NCBI GenBank assembly: GCA_024280615.1
Contig: JAJRPU010000004.1
Location: forward strand, 1 to 17,357
Source of the DNA: Bacteroidota bacterium
Lineage (GTDB): Bacteria > Bacteroidota > Bacteroidia > JAADEI01
Length of the DNA stretch: 17,357 nt
Direction: 5' to 3'
The notes under the pieces were generated by a model. The model ran no database searches, had not been told where the DNA came from, and saw only the letters and a program-made list of their open reading frames with translations. Shown here piece by piece: positions 14,818-17,357 of this stretch (positions within the stretch are counted from its first letter, which is position 1; the number at the start of each line of letters is the position of its first letter). A program made the position numbers and the translations under genes.

Positions 14818-15241
14818 CCGTTTATATAGCTAAATAAAAGCGGAACCTTGTGTCTGTCAAACGAAAACAAGAAAATTATTATAATTCAATCTCAATCTAT
14901 CAACTCAAAAGACATTGAAATTACTGATGTTTAACCTTATCTGCTATTAAATTTTGTTATCACGTTTCGCTTGTTTGCTTTAGTGCTACATAACTCTTTG
15001 TCCTTTAAAGCCTAAGTCTTCTATTTTAGTCTCCTAACCATATGGCTTCTGAATTCTATTTCGTGGTCCATTGCCACAGTGTTATACTTATACTTTTCTG
15101 GTAACTCACAAAGAGGATGATAATCAATTGATTGTCATATAAACAGTAGTTCTTACTTTTGTTAATATATAAAGATTAGAGGACGACATGTACTTAGAGA
15201 TATTTGAAAGATAACTACCTGTAAAAAATAAGTTAGATGCA
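14818..15241. other. Intergenic region between lemA and the secreted protein gene
   Basis: These 424 bp separate two divergent genes and hold no credible gene; a 7-codon frame at 15188 after AGGACGAC is too short to support. The striking object is a near-palindrome at 15117-15138, listed separately. Otherwise it is AT-rich, with no tRNA-like fold, terminator or mobile end that I could see. Confidence 0.5.
15117..15138. promoter_or_regulatory. 22-bp near-palindrome, candidate operator
   Basis: The core AATCAATTGATT (15122-15133) is a perfect 12-bp palindrome. It is extended by ATGA on the left and TCAT on the right around one mismatched pair, so 10 of 11 base pairs are symmetric. This is the size and form of a site for a dimeric helix-turn-helix regulator. 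It lies 104 bp before the secreted protein gene and about 306 bp before lemA, so it could serve either. No regulator gene is nearby. Confidence 0.35.
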
Positions 15242-16267
15242 ATGAAGCAACTATGTTATCAAAAAACAATTTGCTTTATGATGATAGCGAGTGCGGTAGT
15301 AATAGTATTGCCATTTTGTAAGAAAGATGAGAGATTGAACAGAATGAAACCTGAAGTATTGCGATATATTCAGCCTTTCAAGGATAGTTCTGTTTTTTAT
15401 AAGAAGATTCCTCCCAACGCACCCGTTGACCCTAATTCAACAAAGATGATTCGAAATCTGTTGAGAGATGCATCGGATGGAATAATCATTGCTGTTAAAG
15501 AGTGGACTGTTCCTGTGTATTATGCTTCACCGGACGACAGACGATACGATGTTAAGCTGACAGCCTCGTGGGCACCCGCTAAGAAACTGTTGGATGTCCC
15601 TATCCCTGATTATGCGGAGCCGGACCCTTCTGACGATGGACACATGGTTATAATAGATACTTTTGAAGGTTGTATATATGATTTTTGGCGTGCAAGGAGG
15701 CGCTTCGGCAAATGGAAAGCTTCGTGGGCAAACGCTATTCCCATAGAGAGCGATGGCATTTATGATTATGGTTATTCAGCTCGGGGCTCCGGATTTTCCT
15801 TGTTACAAGGCGTTATATGGCCTCATGAATTGGAACAGGGATACATTCCTCACGCACTTATTTTTAGCTTTGACTATACTAAGAGTGGCGGTCCTGTACC
15901 TCCGGCTACAGAGAGCGATGGCGATACTGATGACCCATATGCCATTCCAGAAGGAGCACTCATTCAACTGAACCCAAGCCTGAATCTTGATTCCCTCGGA
16001 TTAACAGGATATGAAAAAGTCATTGCCAAAGCTTTGCAGGAATATGGAATGTATTGCGCTGACGATGGAGGAGGCTTGCAACTATATGCAATAAATCCCA
16101 TAAGCGTTAAGACAGAAAATAATCCTTATGCTAATATATGGGGAAATGAAACTTATGTGTATTTAAAGAACATACCCATTGATGCTTTTAGAGTAATCAA
16201 ATTACCTTCCCAATACACTCCCCAGCCCCAACTAATTCAAAACAGATGTGCAAAATTTAAGCTATAA
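15242..16267 (+). CDS. Conserved secreted or lipoprotein-like protein of unknown function
   Basis: A hydrophobic N-terminus ends in V-L-P-F-C26-K-K, a loose lipobox compatible with Bacteroidota lipoproteins, so the protein is probably exported and lipid-anchored. The body (about 85-310) matches, from memory, a secreted family found across several bacterial phyla with no assigned role. Its blocks are V-P-V-Y-Y-A, D-G-H-M-V-I-I-D, C-I-Y-D-F-W, S-A-R-G-S-G-F near 182, G-V-I-W-P-H-E-L near 191, H-A-L-I-F-S-F near 204, G-G-P-V-P-P-A-T-E-S-D-G near 217, I-P-E-G-A, Q-L-N-P-S-L-N-L and Y-G-M-Y-C-A-D-D-G-G-G near 270. So many conserved Asp, Trp and Gly residues suggest an enzyme or carbohydrate-binding protein, but I cannot name a reaction. 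It stands alone between the lemA region and a T9SS cargo gene. Confidence 0.8.
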   Translation: MKQLCYQKTICFMMIASAVVIVLPFCKKDERLNRMKPEVLRYIQPFKDSSVFYKKIPPNAPVDPNSTKMIRNLLRDASDGIIIAVKEWTVPVYYASPDDRRYDVKLTASWAPAKKLLDVPIPDYAEPDPSDDGHMVIIDTFEGCIYDFWRARRRFGKWKASWANAIPIESDGIYDYGYSARGSGFSLLQGVIWPHELEQGYIPHALIFSFDYTKSGGPVPPATESDGDTDDPYAIPEGALIQLNPSLNLDSLGLTGYEKVIAKALQEYGMYCADDGGGLQLYAINPISVKTENNPYANIWGNETYVYLKNIPIDAFRVIKLPSQYTPQPQLIQNRCAKFKL

Positions 16268-16396
16268 TGCTATTAAGCAGTAAAACATATATGGTAGAAC
16301 ACCCAATTTATCATATTAAGCACACACGTATTGACTCAAAAAATGTATAATTATTAATAATTTTGATGATTTTTTTACACATAAGATAATTTTATG

Positions 16397-16404
16397 TAAA
16401 TTTG
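16397..16404 (+). promoter_or_regulatory. Bacteroidota-type -7 promoter box for the T9SS cargo gene
   Basis: TAAATTTG matches TAnnTTTG, 15 bp before the ATG at 16420. A 14-bp AT-only palindrome lies upstream at 16349-16362. The -33 zone is T-rich but has no clear TTG. Confidence 0.5.
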
Positions 16405-16419
16405 TAAAAAAAATAAAAC

Positions 16420-17124
16420 ATGAGATACACAAATCTACTTTGGCGGTTAGGAATAGGTACATTAGCAATTGCGTTTTTTGTACACGTACAGGCACAGGAA
16501 AATATTACAATAGAGGAACCAGAACCATTGCATCTGCCTCAAAACGCATTGACATTGCGGACATTTAATGATACGCTTGAAATAATGCGGGAACAATACC
16601 GGTGGGACCCCGTAGTAGGAGTATGGGTACCGGATTTTGTGTGGACATATACATACGACCAATGGGGATATATAACATTTAGTCAGAGGAAACTTTGGAA
16701 TGGCACCACTGAGGCATGGGTTAATTCATCAAGGTCATTTTTCAGATACGACTCCTTAGGATACCTCCTTCATGAAGCCCACGAATACTGGAATACAACA
16801 GATGCACGATGGGAAAAAGATTATAGATACGACTATTTCTATTCACGTTATGGGACAACTGTTGGCATACGGGAGCCTGCCATCCATAATGCCATAATAT
16901 TCCCTAATCCTGCCAGCAAGTATATTTTTATTGAGCAGCCAGGAGAATACACACATGTAACCAGAGGAGTAATCTATACAACACAGGGACAAGCAGTAAA
17001 AACATTTACGCTATCAGAAATAAACATACCTATTTACATTGGCGAGCTTACCCCAGGGCAATACTTGCTTGTCCTATACAATGAAGGCAAACCGATTTAT
17101 AGGTCCCGCTTTGTTAAGAGGTAG
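16420..17124 (+). CDS. Small T9SS cargo protein with three 31-residue repeats
   Basis: A signal peptide spans residues 1-25 (cleavage V-Q-A before Q26). The middle holds three repeats with an exact 31-residue period: W62/W93/W124, then W69/W100/W131 seven residues later, then Y79-D/Y110-D/Y141-S and G83/G114/G145. Such W-x6-W ... Y-D-x2-G units occur in Bacteroidota surface proteins and recall YD repeats. From about residue 154 comes a type A T9SS sorting domain: I-F-P-N-P-A-S-K, then G-V-I-Y-T-T-Q-G-Q, then L-T-P-G-Q-Y-L-L-V-L and a final K-R. It is therefore expected to be exported through the T9SS and anchored or released at the cell surface. With 234 residues it is small for such cargo; the function is unknown. 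Confidence 0.88.
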   Translation: MRYTNLLWRLGIGTLAIAFFVHVQAQENITIEEPEPLHLPQNALTLRTFNDTLEIMREQYRWDPVVGVWVPDFVWTYTYDQWGYITFSQRKLWNGTTEAWVNSSRSFFRYDSLGYLLHEAHEYWNTTDARWEKDYRYDYFYSRYGTTVGIREPAIHNAIIFPNPASKYIFIEQPGEYTHVTRGVIYTTQGQAVKTFTLSEINIPIYIGELTPGQYLLVLYNEGKPIYRSRFVKR

Positions 17125-17357
17125 GAATGGACCGTGTTGTTTAGCTTGGTTATCATATCTTAGGAGCATAGTAAATATGTTGTATTTTATATAGTTTGAT
17201 GTGTTGAATAGCGTCTAATAGGGGGCGTCAAAAAACTTTTTTCTTGTAATGAACGTTATTCATAAGTGGTATGTTGCGGTTCCTTGTACCTGACTTACGA
17301 CCTCAAAATCTGCATGAACCCCGCTACTGGTAAGGGATAGATGCATATTGCTTTGTG
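17125..17357. other. 3' edge of window, no gene supported
   Basis: No frame here looks coding and no tRNA is seen. The only structure is GGGGGCGTC followed by AAAAAACTTTTTT (17221-17242). It could be a terminator-like hairpin or the edge of an insertion sequence continuing past the window. Confidence 0.3.

Noticed and set aside
15188..15214. Seven-codon leader peptide after an AGGACGAC Shine-Dalgarno-like sequence
   Set aside because: It is too short to judge, has no attenuator-like hairpins after it, and this genome makes little use of Shine-Dalgarno sequences.

Overview
The window reads as a chromosomal piece of a Bacteroidota/Chlorobiota-type (FCB group) bacterium. Two proteins end in C-terminal domains typical of type IX secretion (T9SS) cargo. 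One gene pair encodes outer-membrane proteins of families I associate with Bacteroidota. Boxes matching the Bacteroidota -7 promoter consensus TAnnTTTG lie just upstream of several starts, and Shine-Dalgarno sequences are mostly absent. The DNA is AT-rich. DUF763 and heavy AGA use for arginine would suit a thermophile, but that is inference. No rRNA, tRNA, CRISPR array or intact transposase gene was seen.

Layout, left to right. (1) At 2-1168 is the 3' part of a secreted BNR/Ycf48-like repeat protein with a T9SS-like C-terminus. It converges on, and overlaps by 17 bp, the ribulose-phosphate epimerase gene rpe (minus strand). (2) A compact divergent promoter region separates rpe from a rightward block: an M3 oligoendopeptidase, a DUF763 protein, a PorV/PorQ-like beta-barrel and a large helix-hairpin-helix plus beta-barrel protein. 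The last three genes abut or overlap and look like one transcription unit. (3) At 7889-10007 is a two-gene ABC exporter of the NatA/NatB type. (4) At 10008-11387 is a low-density region. It has a dyad-rich intergenic stretch, one very acidic orphan protein and a 175-bp inverted-repeat-bounded element resembling a MITE. (5) At 11388-14811, on the minus strand, is the LemA-TPM-TPM membrane module, followed by an uncharacterised 493-residue helical protein translationally coupled to it. (6) After a 424-bp intergenic stretch with a 22-bp near-palindrome come a conserved secreted/lipoprotein-like protein of unknown role and a small T9SS cargo with three exact 31-residue repeats. The last 233 bp hold no gene I can support.

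Functionally this is mostly envelope biology: T9SS cargo, outer-membrane barrels, an ABC exporter and the LemA/TPM module, mixed with housekeeping enzymes. No complete, obviously new defence or mobile system is visible. The best candidates for something undescribed are the coupled fourth gene of the LemA-TPM operon, the acidic orphan next to the MITE-like element, and the DUF763/barrel/HHH-barrel operon.
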